From JBDNBY01 sp039767595 (GTDB taxonomy: Bacteria; Pseudomonadota; Alphaproteobacteria; Rhodobacterales; Rhodobacteraceae), in assembly GCA_039767595.1 (NCBI GenBank), contig JBDNBY010000053.1, positions 1-42,110 on the forward strand: DNA of 42,110 bases, written 5' to 3'. The stretch's first letter is position 1. The number at the start of each line of letters is the position of its first letter. The notes under the pieces were generated by a model. It did no database searches. It was not told the origin of the DNA and worked only from the letters and a program-made list of their open reading frames with translations. This document shows positions 1 through 9,266 of this stretch, piece by piece. A program made the position numbers and the translations under genes.

Positions 1-78
1 AAACTCGCTAATAGCTTCACACAATCAAAATACGGTAAATCCATCCTAAAGTACTACGATTTTCGTAAAGAATCATAA
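1..78 (+). CDS. possible C-terminal end of a truncated ORF
   Basis: Frame 1 is open from the window edge to a TAA at 76-78 (25 codons), ending ...KYYDFRKES. The stretch is AT-rich and Lys/Tyr/Ser-rich, unlike the core genes that follow. It is too short to identify. It may be the tail of a gene that starts outside the window, or chance. Confidence 0.2.
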   Translation, partial: KLANSFTQSKYGKSILKYYDFRKES

Positions 79-120
79 AACTTGCAACCTGATTTGTGTC
101 GTCGCAATTAAACAGGATTC

Positions 121-154
121 AGTACACCAATTTAGTACACTTTCAGTACACCAA
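121..154. repeat. three AGTACAC repeats in the AT-rich left edge
   Basis: AGTACACCAA occurs at 121-130 and 145-154, with a shorter copy AGTACAC at 134-140. Start-to-start spacings are 13 and 11 bases, near one helical turn, as in clustered protein-binding sites. The rest of 79-332 holds no gene I can support. It is the AT-rich region downstream of pdxH. Confidence 0.4.
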
Positions 155-332
155 TATTTTTGTCATTTTTTTAAGGCACTGTTTTTATTTACCATTTTAC
201 TGATCCCACGACTTGCATGGGCCCTTCTAACGGAGCCATATTTTCTGCCTCAAGTTCACATCCATATCGAATGTGCACTTTTACCTATACTTAAGGCAAG
301 GCCTTTTTATGCAACTTTGAATGCCGGCAACC

Positions 333-950
333 CTAGGGATTAAGCCGTTCAATCTCGAATGGAAGATCACAACTTTGTCTGGAAAACCGAAAGCGATCAT
401 GCAGGCGATGGGCCCCGTCTGCCCACAGCTCAATCTCGAGCGGCCGGATCCGATAGCCCCCCCAAAACGGCGGGCGTTGCGGGTTTGTGCCATGCGTTAA
501 CGTGACCTTGGCCACTTTGGCCATGAGGCTGGCGCGCGACTCCAAGGGCTGAGATTGATCCGAGGCCCATGCGCCAAGGCGCGATTTCAAAGAGCGTGAA
601 TTATAATAGTCATCCGCTTGCGAGCCTTCTTCTTTGCTAACAATGCCGCGCACGCGCACTTGGCGGCGCAGGGATTTCCAATGCATCACAAAGGCGGCTT
701 TGCCTTGGGATTCAATCTCTTGCGCCTTTTGACTGCCGTAGTTTGTGTAAAACACAAAGGCATCCTCTTCGATATCCTTGAGCAAAACCATCCGTGCATT
801 GGGCAAGCCATCTGCATCAACAGTCGAGAGCGCGATCGCATTGGGATCATTGATCTCACTGCCCTTTGCCTCATCCATCCAACGGCGAATGGTTTCAAAC
901 GGGGTTGATCCAGCAAAAAGATCAGGAAGCTCTTGGGACGTGATCGGCAT
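333..950 (-). CDS. pdxH: pyridoxamine 5'-phosphate oxidase
   Basis: This FMN enzyme oxidises pyridoxamine- or pyridoxine-5'-phosphate to pyridoxal phosphate in the cytoplasm. The product is 205 aa, normal for PdxH. Family motifs seen are the FMN/phosphate-binding RRQVRVRG, the SRLGAWASDQSQ segment and the C-terminal RLHDRFRFSR...IERLNP. The ATG at 950 is chosen because AAGGAAAA precedes it at the right distance; an in-frame ATG at 965 lies upstream of that ribosome site. The gene is divergent from fabI across about 128 bases. Confidence 0.95.
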   Translation of the reverse strand: MPITSQELPDLFAGSTPFETIRRWMDEAKGSEINDPNAIALSTVDADGLPNARMVLLKDIEEDAFVFYTNYGSQKAQEIESQGKAAFVMHWKSLRRQVRVRGIVSKEEGSQADDYYNSRSLKSRLGAWASDQSQPLESRASLMAKVAKVTLTHGTNPQRPPFWGGYRIRPLEIELWADGAHRLHDRFRFSRQSCDLPFEIERLNP

Positions 951-1078
951 CGCATTTTCCTTCATTAAACTGCGTCTTTGGTCACACTTAGCGCATGATA
1001 CTGTATTCGCCATGTTGCAGCGCACAATAGCTTGGTCTATGAGGCTAAAAAGACGTTAGCAAGAGGGATGCACGATCC

Positions 1079-1882
1079 ATGACGAAATTGATGCAGGGGA
1101 AGCGCGGCCTGATTATGGGGCTCGCCAATGATAAATCCATCGCGTGGGGCATTGCCTCTGCTTTGGCCGAACAAGGGGCCGAGCTGGCCTTCGCATATCA
1201 AGGTGAGGCGCTGAAAAAACGTGTTGAGCCGCTCGCCACCTCTTTGGGCAGCTCGATCATGATCGAATGCGATGTTTCGGACGAGGCCTCGATTGATGGT
1301 CTGTTTGAAACGCTCAAGACACATTGGGACTCGATCGATTTTGTCGTCCATGCCATTGGCTTTTCTGACAAAGGCGAATTGCGCGGCCGCTATGTGGATA
1401 CAAGCCGTGCCAATTTCAACATGTCGATGGATATCTCTGTCTATTCCTTTACGGCCGTTGTGCAGCGCGCTGAGAAAATGATGAACGAGGGCGGCTCTTG
1501 CCTGACGCTGACGTATTATGGCGCGGAAAAAGTCATGCCGCATTATAACGTCATGGGCGTTGCCAAAGCCGCGCTCGAGGCGTCTGTGCGCTATTTGGCC
1601 GAAGATCTGGGCAAAGACGGCATTCGCGTCAACGCTATTTCCGCCGGCACAATCAAAACACTCGCGGCCTCTGGCATTGGTGATTTCCGCTATATCATGA
1701 AGTGGAACGAATATAACTCTCCGCTGCGCCGCACTGTGACCCAAGACGAAGTCGGCAAATCCGCCCTATACCTCTTGTCAGATCTCAGCAGCGCCGTGAC
1801 TGGCGAAGTGCTCCATGTGGATGCAGGATATCACGTTGTTGGGATGAAGGCGGTCGATGCGCCTGACATCTCGAAATCATAA
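1079..1882 (+). CDS. fabI: enoyl-[acyl-carrier-protein] reductase
   Basis: This is the NADH-dependent last step of the fatty-acid elongation cycle, a short-chain dehydrogenase fold of 267 aa. The N-terminal Rossmann segment GLANDKSIAWGIA is the FabI-type variant of the glycine-rich loop. The catalytic pair is Tyr156-x6-Lys163 (YNVMGVAK), with the additional conserved Tyr146 in LTYYGAEK. An AAGAGGG ribosome site lies at 1061-1067. A start at ATG 1068 would stop after four codons, so 1079 is used. It is followed after 12 bases by gpt, probably in one transcript. Confidence 0.96.
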   Translation: MTKLMQGKRGLIMGLANDKSIAWGIASALAEQGAELAFAYQGEALKKRVEPLATSLGSSIMIECDVSDEASIDGLFETLKTHWDSIDFVVHAIGFSDKGELRGRYVDTSRANFNMSMDISVYSFTAVVQRAEKMMNEGGSCLTLTYYGAEKVMPHYNVMGVAKAALEASVRYLAEDLGKDGIRVNAISAGTIKTLAASGIGDFRYIMKWNEYNSPLRRTVTQDEVGKSALYLLSDLSSAVTGEVLHVDAGYHVVGMKAVDAPDISKS

Positions 1883-1894
1883 AGGGGCCCGCAG

Positions 1895-2404
1895 ATGAGC
1901 ACCACGCAACTGCCCCATGAAAAAGGGTTTCACGTCAGCTGGGATCAGCTGCATCGCGATGCGCGCGCCTTGGCTTGGCGTCTTGATGGCAAAAGCCCCG
2001 AAGCGGATGGCGCATGGAAGGCTGTAATCGCAATCACACGCGGCGGCATGGCCCCTGCGATGATCATTGCGCGCGAGCTTGATATTCGTCTTGTCGATAC
2101 GATCAGCATCAAATCCTATAGCCACCAAACGCAAACCGAGGCCAAAGTGATCAAAGCCCCCGATATAGAGCGTTTTGGCGATGGCGAGGGCGTGTTGATC
2201 ATCGATGATTTGGTCGACACGGGCCGAACGTTAGAAGTGGTGCGCGCACTATTGCCCAAGGCGCATATTGCAACGGTCTATGCAAAACCCATGGGCCGGC
2301 CGCAAGTCGACAGCTTTGTCACCGAAGTGAGCCAAGATACATGGATTTTCTTTCCTTGGGATCTTGCACTTCAATATGTACAACCCTACCGTGGCAACGA
2401 TTAA
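1895..2404 (+). CDS. gpt: xanthine-guanine phosphoribosyltransferase
   Basis: A purine-salvage enzyme converting guanine or xanthine plus PRPP to GMP or XMP. The product is 169 aa. The PRPP-binding loop is clear as VLIIDDLVDTGRTLE near residues 94-108, and AVIAITRGGMAPAM is the upstream PRPP/pyrophosphate loop typical of Gpt. The C-terminal WIFFPWD segment matches the base-binding part of the family. It follows fabI closely in the same direction. A non-Gpt type I phosphoribosyltransferase is the only alternative and is unlikely. Confidence 0.9.
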   Translation: MSTTQLPHEKGFHVSWDQLHRDARALAWRLDGKSPEADGAWKAVIAITRGGMAPAMIIARELDIRLVDTISIKSYSHQTQTEAKVIKAPDIERFGDGEGVLIIDDLVDTGRTLEVVRALLPKAHIATVYAKPMGRPQVDSFVTEVSQDTWIFFPWDLALQYVQPYRGND

Positions 2405-2477
2405 TTCAAACGGCGTCATTGGCCTTGGGGCCACCGCCTAAGAACACACGCACTCTTATTTATTGGAAGCAACGACA

Positions 2478-4301
2478 ATGCGGTCATCGAAAATCGGAAA
2501 AGTCTTTATGTGGGCCATCATGGCCATGGCAATGGTTGGCCTTGGCGGTTTTGGTGTGACCAATTTGGGCGGTTCCGTGCGCACGGTTGGAACGGTCGGT
2601 GACCAAGAGATTAGCGTCGACGACTACGCCCGCGCCCTCAATCAGCAAATGCGCCAAATCGGCCAAAGCACCGGCATGAGCGTGACGTTTGAAATGGCTC
2701 AGGCCTTTGGCGTTGATCAAGGTGTCTTAAGCGATTTAGTCAACCGTGCCGCGCTCGACCATGCCGGCGCCGAGATTGGCATTTCGATTTCTGATGAGGC
2801 GCTGGGCCAAGCAGTGGCAGCTGTCGATGCGTTTAAAAAAGCCCAAGGCGAATTTGACCCCGAAACATACCGCTTCCAATTGGAAAACGCTGGCCTGACG
2901 GCGCGCACCTTCGAAGAGGATCTGCGCGGCGATGAAAGCCGGTTGTTGCTCTTGAACATTCTACAGCGTGTCACCGACCGCAGCAGCGAGATGGCCGAAC
3001 ACCTCGTCGCCTATGATAGGCACATCCGCACCATTGATTTTAAACGCTATACGCTCAACGATTTGACCGTCGATATTGCAAGCCAAACTCAGTCCGAGAT
3101 CAGCGCGTTTTACGATGAAAACACCGATCAATTCATGGCACCCGAGCAAAAGCGCCTGACGGTGTTTTGGGCCAAAGTTGAGGATTTTGCAGATACCGAT
3201 GCCGTGGATCAAGAGACAGTTCAACGTCTATACGACTCGCGGATTGACGAATTTAACATTCCAGAACAACGCTTTGTCGAGCGTATTGCATTCATCGATG
3301 AAGCCGCCGCCGCCCAAGCGATGAGCGAAATTACCACAGGTGCCAAAACCTTTGATGATATCGTCGCGCAGCGCGGACTGGATGCCAGCGATACCGACCT
3401 AGGGTCAGTCGCAAAATCCAACTTTGACGCACAAACGGGCGAGGCTATTTTCGCGGCTTCCGTTGATACAGTCGTTGGGCCATTTGCCTCTGATTTTGGA
3501 TTTGCACTTTATAACGTAACGGCAATTTCTGATGCACAAAATATCAAACTCGCCGATGTTCGCGATGAGCTAGCGCTTGATATCGCCCGAGATCGGGCCG
3601 CCCGCGCCATGCAAAGCAAACAACAAGAATGGGACGACGCCCTCGCCGCCGGCGCCACTTTAGAAGACCTAAGTCAAGAGTTCATCCAAGAGATCATGTT
3701 TTCGGATGATTTTGAGGGGCCCCTAGCAGGCTATCCCGAATTTCAGGAAATGGCTGCTTTGATAACTGAAGATGATTTCCCCGAGCTTCGCATCTTAAGT
3801 GATGACAGCATTTTGGCCATGCGGCTAGAAGATGTCATCGCATCGGCCCCCCTGCCCCTCGAGGACGTCCGCGATGAGATTGCGACGCGCCTTCGTGCCC
3901 AAAATCAAGCGCAGGCCATGACCGATCACGGGGCGCAAATGATCACCCAGCTGCAGCAAGATCCAGCAGCTATCGACGATATCCGCAGCCGCGAGTTGGT
4001 GTTTTCCGAATTCTACGGCAACTTCCCTGATGAGTTTGTCTCACGTGTCTTTCAGGCCGATAAAGACACGTGGTACGCCATCGCCGAAGGGGATGAAGGG
4101 TATATTTTCCAAATCACCGATATCCGCCCCGCCGATCTGAGCACCGATGAAAATGCGCAGCTGGTCCAAGATTACGCGACACGCCTCAAGGCGACGTATG
4201 AGCGGGACGTGATCAATGCCTTCTCTCAGGCGGTTCAGATCGAGAGCGGTGTGACGCTCAATCAATCGGCCATCGATGCGGTCAACGCGCAAATTCAATA
4301 A
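2478..4301 (+). CDS. membrane-anchored SurA/PpiD-like peptidyl-prolyl isomerase
   Basis: A periplasmic folding factor anchored by one N-terminal membrane segment (about residues 9-28, VFMWAIMAMAMVGLGGFGV). It continues with a SurA-N-like helical region (VGDQEISVDDYARALNQQMRQ...) and a parvulin-type (PPIC) region around RFVERIAFIDEAAAAQAMSEITTGAKTF, where GPFASDFGFALYNV is the typical end of a PPIC domain. Length is 607 aa, close to E. coli PpiD. The ATG at 2478 has GGAA upstream; a TTG at 2463 is in frame but less likely. It lies 13 bases before trpE, so it is probably co-transcribed with it. Confidence 0.88.
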   Translation: MRSSKIGKVFMWAIMAMAMVGLGGFGVTNLGGSVRTVGTVGDQEISVDDYARALNQQMRQIGQSTGMSVTFEMAQAFGVDQGVLSDLVNRAALDHAGAEIGISISDEALGQAVAAVDAFKKAQGEFDPETYRFQLENAGLTARTFEEDLRGDESRLLLLNILQRVTDRSSEMAEHLVAYDRHIRTIDFKRYTLNDLTVDIASQTQSEISAFYDENTDQFMAPEQKRLTVFWAKVEDFADTDAVDQETVQRLYDSRIDEFNIPEQRFVERIAFIDEAAAAQAMSEITTGAKTFDDIVAQRGLDASDTDLGSVAKSNFDAQTGEAIFAASVDTVVGPFASDFGFALYNVTAISDAQNIKLADVRDELALDIARDRAARAMQSKQQEWDDALAAGATLEDLSQEFIQEIMFSDDFEGPLAGYPEFQEMAALITEDDFPELRILSDDSILAMRLEDVIASAPLPLEDVRDEIATRLRAQNQAQAMTDHGAQMITQLQQDPAAIDDIRSRELVFSEFYGNFPDEFVSRVFQADKDTWYAIAEGDEGYIFQITDIRPADLSTDENAQLVQDYATRLKATYERDVINAFSQAVQIESGVTLNQSAIDAVNAQIQ

Positions 4302-4314
4302 ACCCAAAAGGATC

Positions 4315-5817
4315 ATGCCTGTGGATTTTGAACAATTCAGCGCCGCCTATGCCGCCGGCGACAATCAGATCCTCTTTCAAAAACTCAGTGCCGATTTAGA
4401 TACACCGGTCTCGATCTTTATGAAACTTGCCGGCACTGATCCGCATAGTTTCTTGCTAGAATCGGTCACCGGAGGCGACGTGCGTGGCCGGTATTCTATC
4501 ATTGGAACCCAGCCCGACAAAATCTGGACATGCCACGGCGATGCCAGCATGGTGCATGATACACAAACCGGCGACAACTTGGCCTATACCTCTGCGCCGC
4601 TGGATGTGTTTCGCGCCTTTATTGACCAAAGTCAGATTGATCTGCCATTGGGTTTGCCAAAATCCTCAGCGGGGCTTTTTGGTTATATGGGCTATGATAT
4701 GGTGCGCCATATTGAGCATCTCCCGAATATCAATCCTGATCCGATTGAAACCCCTGATGCGATGATGATGCGCCCGATGATCATCGCCGTTTTGGATGCG
4801 GTGAACGGGGACGTCACAGTGGTCACGCCCGTGTGGCACAGCGCTGCCGTCACGGCCCAAGCGGCCTATGACGCGGCGCAAACGCGCATTTCGCAAGCGA
4901 TGGAGAAACTCAGCCGCGATGTTGGTGCATCTGATCGAAATTTCGAAGATCTCAGCGATCAAGCAGATCCGCAAGAGCAGTCTAATTTCACCAAGGATGG
5001 CTATCTCGCTGCCGTTGAAAAAGCGAAAGATTACATTAAAAAAGGTGATATCTTTCAAGTGGTTCCATCGCAACGCTGGACCCAAGATTTTGACATCGCT
5101 CCGCTGTCGTTCTACCGCGCCTTGCGGCGCACGAACCCGTCGCCCTTTATGTTCTATTTCAACATGGGCGAGTTTCATATCGCGGGCGCCAGCCCCGAAA
5201 TCCTTGTGCGTGTGATGGATAACGAAGTGACCATTCGCCCCATCGCTGGCACACGGCCGCGTGGCATGACCAGCAAAGAGGACAAAGAGCTCGAGCTTGA
5301 CCTCTTGGCTGATCAAAAAGAATTGGCCGAGCATTTGATGCTGTTGGATTTGGGGCGCAACGATGTGGGCCGCGTGTCGAAACTGTCCTCTGTTGAGCCG
5401 ACAGAAAAATTCATTATCGAACGCTACAGCCACGTGATGCATATCGTGTCGAATGTGGTTGGTCAGCTTGACGAGAGTAAAGACACCGTTGATGCCTTCT
5501 TCGCAGGAATGCCCGCTGGCACCGTCTCAGGCGCGCCGAAAGTGCGCGCGATGGAGATTATCGACGAGCTTGAGCCCGAAAAACGCGGGATTTACGGCGG
5601 CGGTCTTGGCTATTTTAGCGCCTCTGGCGATATGGATATGTGCATTGCCCTGCGCACGGCCGTGATCAAAGATGGCAAGCTCTACTTCCAATCCGGCGGC
5701 GGCGTGGTCTATGACAGCGATCCAATGGCAGAGTATATGGAAACCGTCCATAAATCCAACGCCATTCGCAGCGCGGCAAAACTGGCGCGGCGTTACTCAG
5801 GTCAGAACTCGTATTAA
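4315..5817 (+). CDS. trpE: anthranilate synthase component I
   Basis: The chorismate-using subunit of anthranilate synthase, first committed step of tryptophan synthesis; it works with TrpG (7657-8238). It is 500 aa from ATG 4315, preceded by AAAAGGA. Chorismate-binding family motifs are FHIAGASPEILVRV, RPIAGTRPRG, LLDLGRNDVGRV, YSHVMHIVSNV and AGTVSGAPKVRAMEIID. It directly follows the PpiD-like gene. A convergent deacetylase gene separates it from trpGDC, so the two trp groups have separate transcripts. No leader peptide with tandem Trp codons is visible in the 13-base gap. Confidence 0.97.
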   Translation: MPVDFEQFSAAYAAGDNQILFQKLSADLDTPVSIFMKLAGTDPHSFLLESVTGGDVRGRYSIIGTQPDKIWTCHGDASMVHDTQTGDNLAYTSAPLDVFRAFIDQSQIDLPLGLPKSSAGLFGYMGYDMVRHIEHLPNINPDPIETPDAMMMRPMIIAVLDAVNGDVTVVTPVWHSAAVTAQAAYDAAQTRISQAMEKLSRDVGASDRNFEDLSDQADPQEQSNFTKDGYLAAVEKAKDYIKKGDIFQVVPSQRWTQDFDIAPLSFYRALRRTNPSPFMFYFNMGEFHIAGASPEILVRVMDNEVTIRPIAGTRPRGMTSKEDKELELDLLADQKELAEHLMLLDLGRNDVGRVSKLSSVEPTEKFIIERYSHVMHIVSNVVGQLDESKDTVDAFFAGMPAGTVSGAPKVRAMEIIDELEPEKRGIYGGGLGYFSASGDMDMCIALRTAVIKDGKLYFQSGGGVVYDSDPMAEYMETVHKSNAIRSAAKLARRYSGQNSY

Positions 5818-5879
5818 TGACAGCGCAGCGCACTGATAGTGACAGTGAAAGTGACAGGGCGCTATGCTGCGACACCGGC

Positions 5880-7502
5880 CTATTGTGCGTGCAAAATTTG
5901 TGACGCTGGCACCAGCGCCACGCGCGATGCACGATCTTGTAACCCCCATAAAATCAAAGCGCTGATCGTCTGCGCCGTCAATCGCCCTGTGACAATGACA
6001 GGGCGCCCCTCGGCCGCCCGCAGGACCGCTTGGTCCAAACTGCGGCGCATGCGATCTGTGCTAAGATTATCGTGAGAGAAACTGCGGAAAATATCTGCCG
6101 CCGGAATGCCCTCTTTGCGGGTGTGCGTCAGCGCAGAGTTCAGCCCTTTTGAATGAAAGAGAAGCGCCATGTGATGCGCGTTCGCATATGCGATCACTTC
6201 GTTCGATATATCTAGCGTGCTGGTAAAATCACCGGCGCGGCGTTCAATCAAGCCCACAGCCTCAATATCATGCGAAGATTGCAGCTCGAGACTGGTAATC
6301 ACATCTTTGATTTCGGCATTTTCGGGAAAGGACGGCATGACAAACGCCTCATACCCCAAATCGCGCATCAACTCGACCTTGCGCGCCGCGTCGGGTAAAT
6401 CGAGCGAGACGGCAAAAGACACAGGATAGGGAAAGGCCACCATAGTTTCAGGGCCGGGCTGCGCCGGATCATCAATCTCTAAGATAATAGAAAACATTGG
6501 CTTACCCTGCGTTTCAACTGCTTCAGCGCTGTGACGCAGGGGGGCAAAATGGCTCTCCTTTAAGGACTCCTCTGGGGCCACATCACGCTCTGGGATCAAG
6601 GTTTGACCGACAGTATCGCGCACGCCTTGCGTTGCAAAAGACGACCCTTCGGCGGCGAAGGTCGATCCGCTCGCAGCAAAGGTCGCCCCGCCGCCTGTGC
6701 CGTTTACAGTGGGCAAATTCGCGATTTTGGGCTCTGATGGTGCCGGCATGATCGGCGCCGCGCCATCGTCCTCAAGGAGAATGACAATATCTTGGCTTGG
6801 CGCCTCTGTCATGGGATCCTGAGGCGGAACCAATGGCGCGATCTCTGGCTTTGTTGGTTCGAGCGCCCCTTGAGACGCGGCGGCCTTAGCGGGCGCAGAC
6901 GGCTCTGTATCATCAGAAGCAGGCAACGTTACCATGGCGCTTTGGTTGTCATCTGGTGCGATGTCGTCTCCACTCGCGACCGTTTGTATCGTGTCGCTTG
7001 CGTCTGTATCCCGTACGGCCTGTTGCGAGGTTATGATCTTATCCGATGTTTGAGAAGGCTCTTCCTTTGACATTGCTGCCGGTTCCGTCACCAAAATTTC
7101 CGCAGCCTTATCGGCATCGTCAGCATCGTCATCTGCAGATGTCGTCAGGAGCACATCATTGCCACCCGTGTTTGGATCGCTGGCATCCGTCTCAACGCCA
7201 CCATCTATTGCCGGCGCGTCATCTGCTTCAAGCTCAGGGCTAACTGTGGATGTCTGATCCGCTTCTGATGCTGCCTCATTCTGAGCCTCATCTTCGATCA
7301 AACCACCAAATTGAGATGGTCGCGGCGCCGGCGTGAGCGCTCCATCGGCGGATGCGTCAGATTGAAGGGCGGCACCTAGGTCTTTGACCGGCGGCTCTTG
7401 AGTGATTAATTGAGGGGGATCATTGATTAATGACGTCACCCCCAATCCAATAGCGGACACGACCGCGCCCCAAAATAATCCAATAAGTATTCCGCGTAAC
7501 AT
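5880..7502 (-). CDS. YibQ-type divergent polysaccharide deacetylase family protein
   Basis: 540 aa from ATG 7502. An N-terminal membrane segment (about residues 4-27) is followed by a long acidic Ser/Ala/Asp/Thr-rich linker to about residue 320, and then a C-terminal divergent polysaccharide deacetylase (former DUF610) domain starting near MFSIILEIDDP and ending RASRVALVPASQILHAQ. Between them is a small tandem repeat, (G)xxFAxxG three times (GATFAASG, STFAAEG, SSFATQG). Family members are envelope proteins of uncertain activity. The linker makes it much longer than E. coli YibQ. It faces trpE and is divergent from trpG. Confidence 0.82.
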   Translation of the reverse strand: MLRGILIGLFWGAVVSAIGLGVTSLINDPPQLITQEPPVKDLGAALQSDASADGALTPAPRPSQFGGLIEDEAQNEAASEADQTSTVSPELEADDAPAIDGGVETDASDPNTGGNDVLLTTSADDDADDADKAAEILVTEPAAMSKEEPSQTSDKIITSQQAVRDTDASDTIQTVASGDDIAPDDNQSAMVTLPASDDTEPSAPAKAAASQGALEPTKPEIAPLVPPQDPMTEAPSQDIVILLEDDGAAPIMPAPSEPKIANLPTVNGTGGGATFAASGSTFAAEGSSFATQGVRDTVGQTLIPERDVAPEESLKESHFAPLRHSAEAVETQGKPMFSIILEIDDPAQPGPETMVAFPYPVSFAVSLDLPDAARKVELMRDLGYEAFVMPSFPENAEIKDVITSLELQSSHDIEAVGLIERRAGDFTSTLDISNEVIAYANAHHMALLFHSKGLNSALTHTRKEGIPAADIFRSFSHDNLSTDRMRRSLDQAVLRAAEGRPVIVTGRLTAQTISALILWGLQDRASRVALVPASQILHAQ

Positions 7503-7523
7503 AACTTGTGCTTTTCCGCTTAG

Positions 7524-7544
7524 ACAGTTGTGCAATACAACTGT
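7524..7544. promoter_or_regulatory. perfect dyad between the YibQ-like gene and trpG
   Basis: ACAGTTGT (7524-7531), 5-base spacer, ACAACTGT (7537-7544): a perfect 8+8 inverted repeat in the 154-base divergent intergenic region. It has no T-run, so an operator is more likely than a terminator. The regulator is unknown. It lies about 20 bases from the deacetylase start and about 110 bases from trpG. Confidence 0.45.
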
Positions 7545-7656
7545 AACTACACTGCTCTCTTTTCGCCTTGCAAGGCCTTGACCTTCACACGCATTCCTGA
7601 GCAAGTATAGACCGAAAATCGCCTATCAATCTAGCGCAAATGAACGGATCCACGAC

Positions 7657-8238
7657 ATGCTTTTGCTGATCGACAATTATGATAGCTTTACCTACAATCT
7701 GGTGCAGTATTTTGGCGATTTGGGATCCCCTGTCACCGTTAAACGCAACGATGCCCTGAGTGCAGATGAGGCCGTCGCCCTCAATCCTGCGGGTATTATT
7801 CTGTCGCCAGGTCCCTGCGATCCGGCGCAGGCGGGTATTTGCCTCGAGCTCACGCAAATGGCCGCAGAACACAAGATCCCGCTTTTTGGCGTTTGCCTTG
7901 GACATCAAACCATTGGCCAAGCCTTTGGTGGCAAAGTGGTGCAGCATCACGAAATTGTTCATGGCAAAATGGGCGCAGTGCATCATAAAAACGGCGGTGT
8001 TTTCAATGGCCTACCCTCACCATTTAACGCCACGCGTTATCATTCCCTCGTCGTTGATCAAAATTCAATCCCCGAGTGCCTTGAAGTGACCGCATGGCTA
8101 GAGGATGGGACTGTCATGGGGTTGCGGCATAAAACTTTGCCAATCGAAGGCGTGCAATTCCATCCCGAATCCATTGCCTCAGAGCATGGTCATGCTCTTT
8201 TGAAAAACTTTGTAGATCAGGTATATACGCCCGCATGA
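7657..8238 (+). CDS. trpG: anthranilate synthase component II (glutamine amidotransferase)
   Basis: Supplies ammonia from glutamine to TrpE. 193 aa, class I glutamine amidotransferase with catalytic Cys80 in FGVCLGHQ and His169/Glu171 in VQFHPES. The N-terminus MLLLIDNYDSFTYNLVQYF is typical of TrpG/PabA. It may also serve aminodeoxychorismate synthase, as some PabA/TrpG proteins do; the operon with trpD and trpC argues for tryptophan. Its ATGA end overlaps the trpD start by 4 bases, indicating translational coupling. Confidence 0.96.
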   Translation: MLLLIDNYDSFTYNLVQYFGDLGSPVTVKRNDALSADEAVALNPAGIILSPGPCDPAQAGICLELTQMAAEHKIPLFGVCLGHQTIGQAFGGKVVQHHEIVHGKMGAVHHKNGGVFNGLPSPFNATRYHSLVVDQNSIPECLEVTAWLEDGTVMGLRHKTLPIEGVQFHPESIASEHGHALLKNFVDQVYTPA

Positions 8239-9266
8239 ACACTGACTTAAAACCGATTATCGCCGCGGCAATCGACGGCCCCTTGGATCAAGAGACCGCG
8301 ATCAAAGCCTTTGATATTTTATTCGACGGCTCCGCCAGTGCCACGCAAATCGCCGCCCTCCTCATCGCAATGCGCACGCGCGGCGAGGCGTTGCAAGAAT
8401 ATCAAGCGGCCGCAAAAGTCATGCGCGACAAATGTTTACCGGTGCATGCCCCCGCCAATGCCATGGACATCGTTGGCACAGGCGGCGATGGCAAGGGCAC
8501 GTTGAATATCTCAACCGCCACATCTTTTGTCGTGGCAGGTGCAGGCGTGTGCGTCGCCAAACATGGCAATCGGAATTTATCCTCTAAATCCGGCGCGGCG
8601 GATGCTTTGGGCGCTTTGGGTATCGAGACGATGATTTCGCATGCCCATGTCGAGGCGATCATCGCAGAGGTTGGCATTGGCTTTATGATGGCGCCGATGC
8701 ATCATCCGGCCATGAAATACGTCGGGCCCGTGCGGGCGGAATTGGGTGTGAGGACGATCTTTAACATTTTGGGTCCTTTAACCAATCCGGCCAGTGTGAC
8801 GCGCCAACTGACAGGTGCCTTTTCTGCGGATCTCCTCGAGCCGATGGCCGAAACGCTACGGTTTTTGGGCACGCACAAGGCATGGCTGGTCCATGGCGGC
8901 GATGGCACAGACGAGCTGAGCATCAGTGCGCCCAGCGAAGTCGTTCAACTCGATCATACCCAAGAGGGGCTGATCCGCACTCAGATCGCGCCAGAGGATT
9001 TCGGCCTGCCGCAACATCCCTTTGACGAGATTTTAGGCGGTACACCCGAACATAATGCTGCGGCCATGACGGCGCTCTTTGCTGGCGAGAAAAACGCATA
9101 TCGCGATGCTGTACTCCTCAATTCGGCGGCGGCCTTGCGCATTGCAGATGCAGCGCCCAGCAATCAAGACGCTATGGATATGGCGCGCGAAAGTATCGAT
9201 TCAGGCAGTGCCGCTGCCAAGCTTGCCGCTTTAGTGAGCGCAACACAAAAGGCCGCTGCATCATGA
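8235..9266 (+). CDS. trpD: anthranilate phosphoribosyltransferase
   Basis: Joins anthranilate to PRPP, second step of the tryptophan branch. 343 aa, normal for TrpD. Seen are the PRPP-binding MDIVGTGGDGKGTLNIST, KHGNRNLSSKSGAADALGALG and the anthranilate-site segment RTIFNILGPLTNP. It overlaps trpG and trpC by 4 bases each (ATGA), so it is translated from one message with both. Confidence 0.97.
   Translation: MNTDLKPIIAAAIDGPLDQETAIKAFDILFDGSASATQIAALLIAMRTRGEALQEYQAAAKVMRDKCLPVHAPANAMDIVGTGGDGKGTLNISTATSFVVAGAGVCVAKHGNRNLSSKSGAADALGALGIETMISHAHVEAIIAEVGIGFMMAPMHHPAMKYVGPVRAELGVRTIFNILGPLTNPASVTRQLTGAFSADLLEPMAETLRFLGTHKAWLVHGGDGTDELSISAPSEVVQLDHTQEGLIRTQIAPEDFGLPQHPFDEILGGTPEHNAAAMTALFAGEKNAYRDAVLLNSAAALRIADAAPSNQDAMDMARESIDSGSAAAKLAALVSATQKAAAS

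Noticed and set aside
4302..4314. A trp attenuator before trpE
   Set aside because: The gap to the upstream gene is only 13 bases and no leader peptide with Trp codons is visible; none is seen before trpG either.
4666..5442. A 258-codon open frame antisense to trpE
   Set aside because: Shadow of trpE codon usage, no ribosome site, no recognisable protein.
5818..5879. GTGACA tandem repeats between trpE and the YibQ-like gene
   Set aside because: Three imperfect short copies in a 62-base gap; too little to separate from chance.
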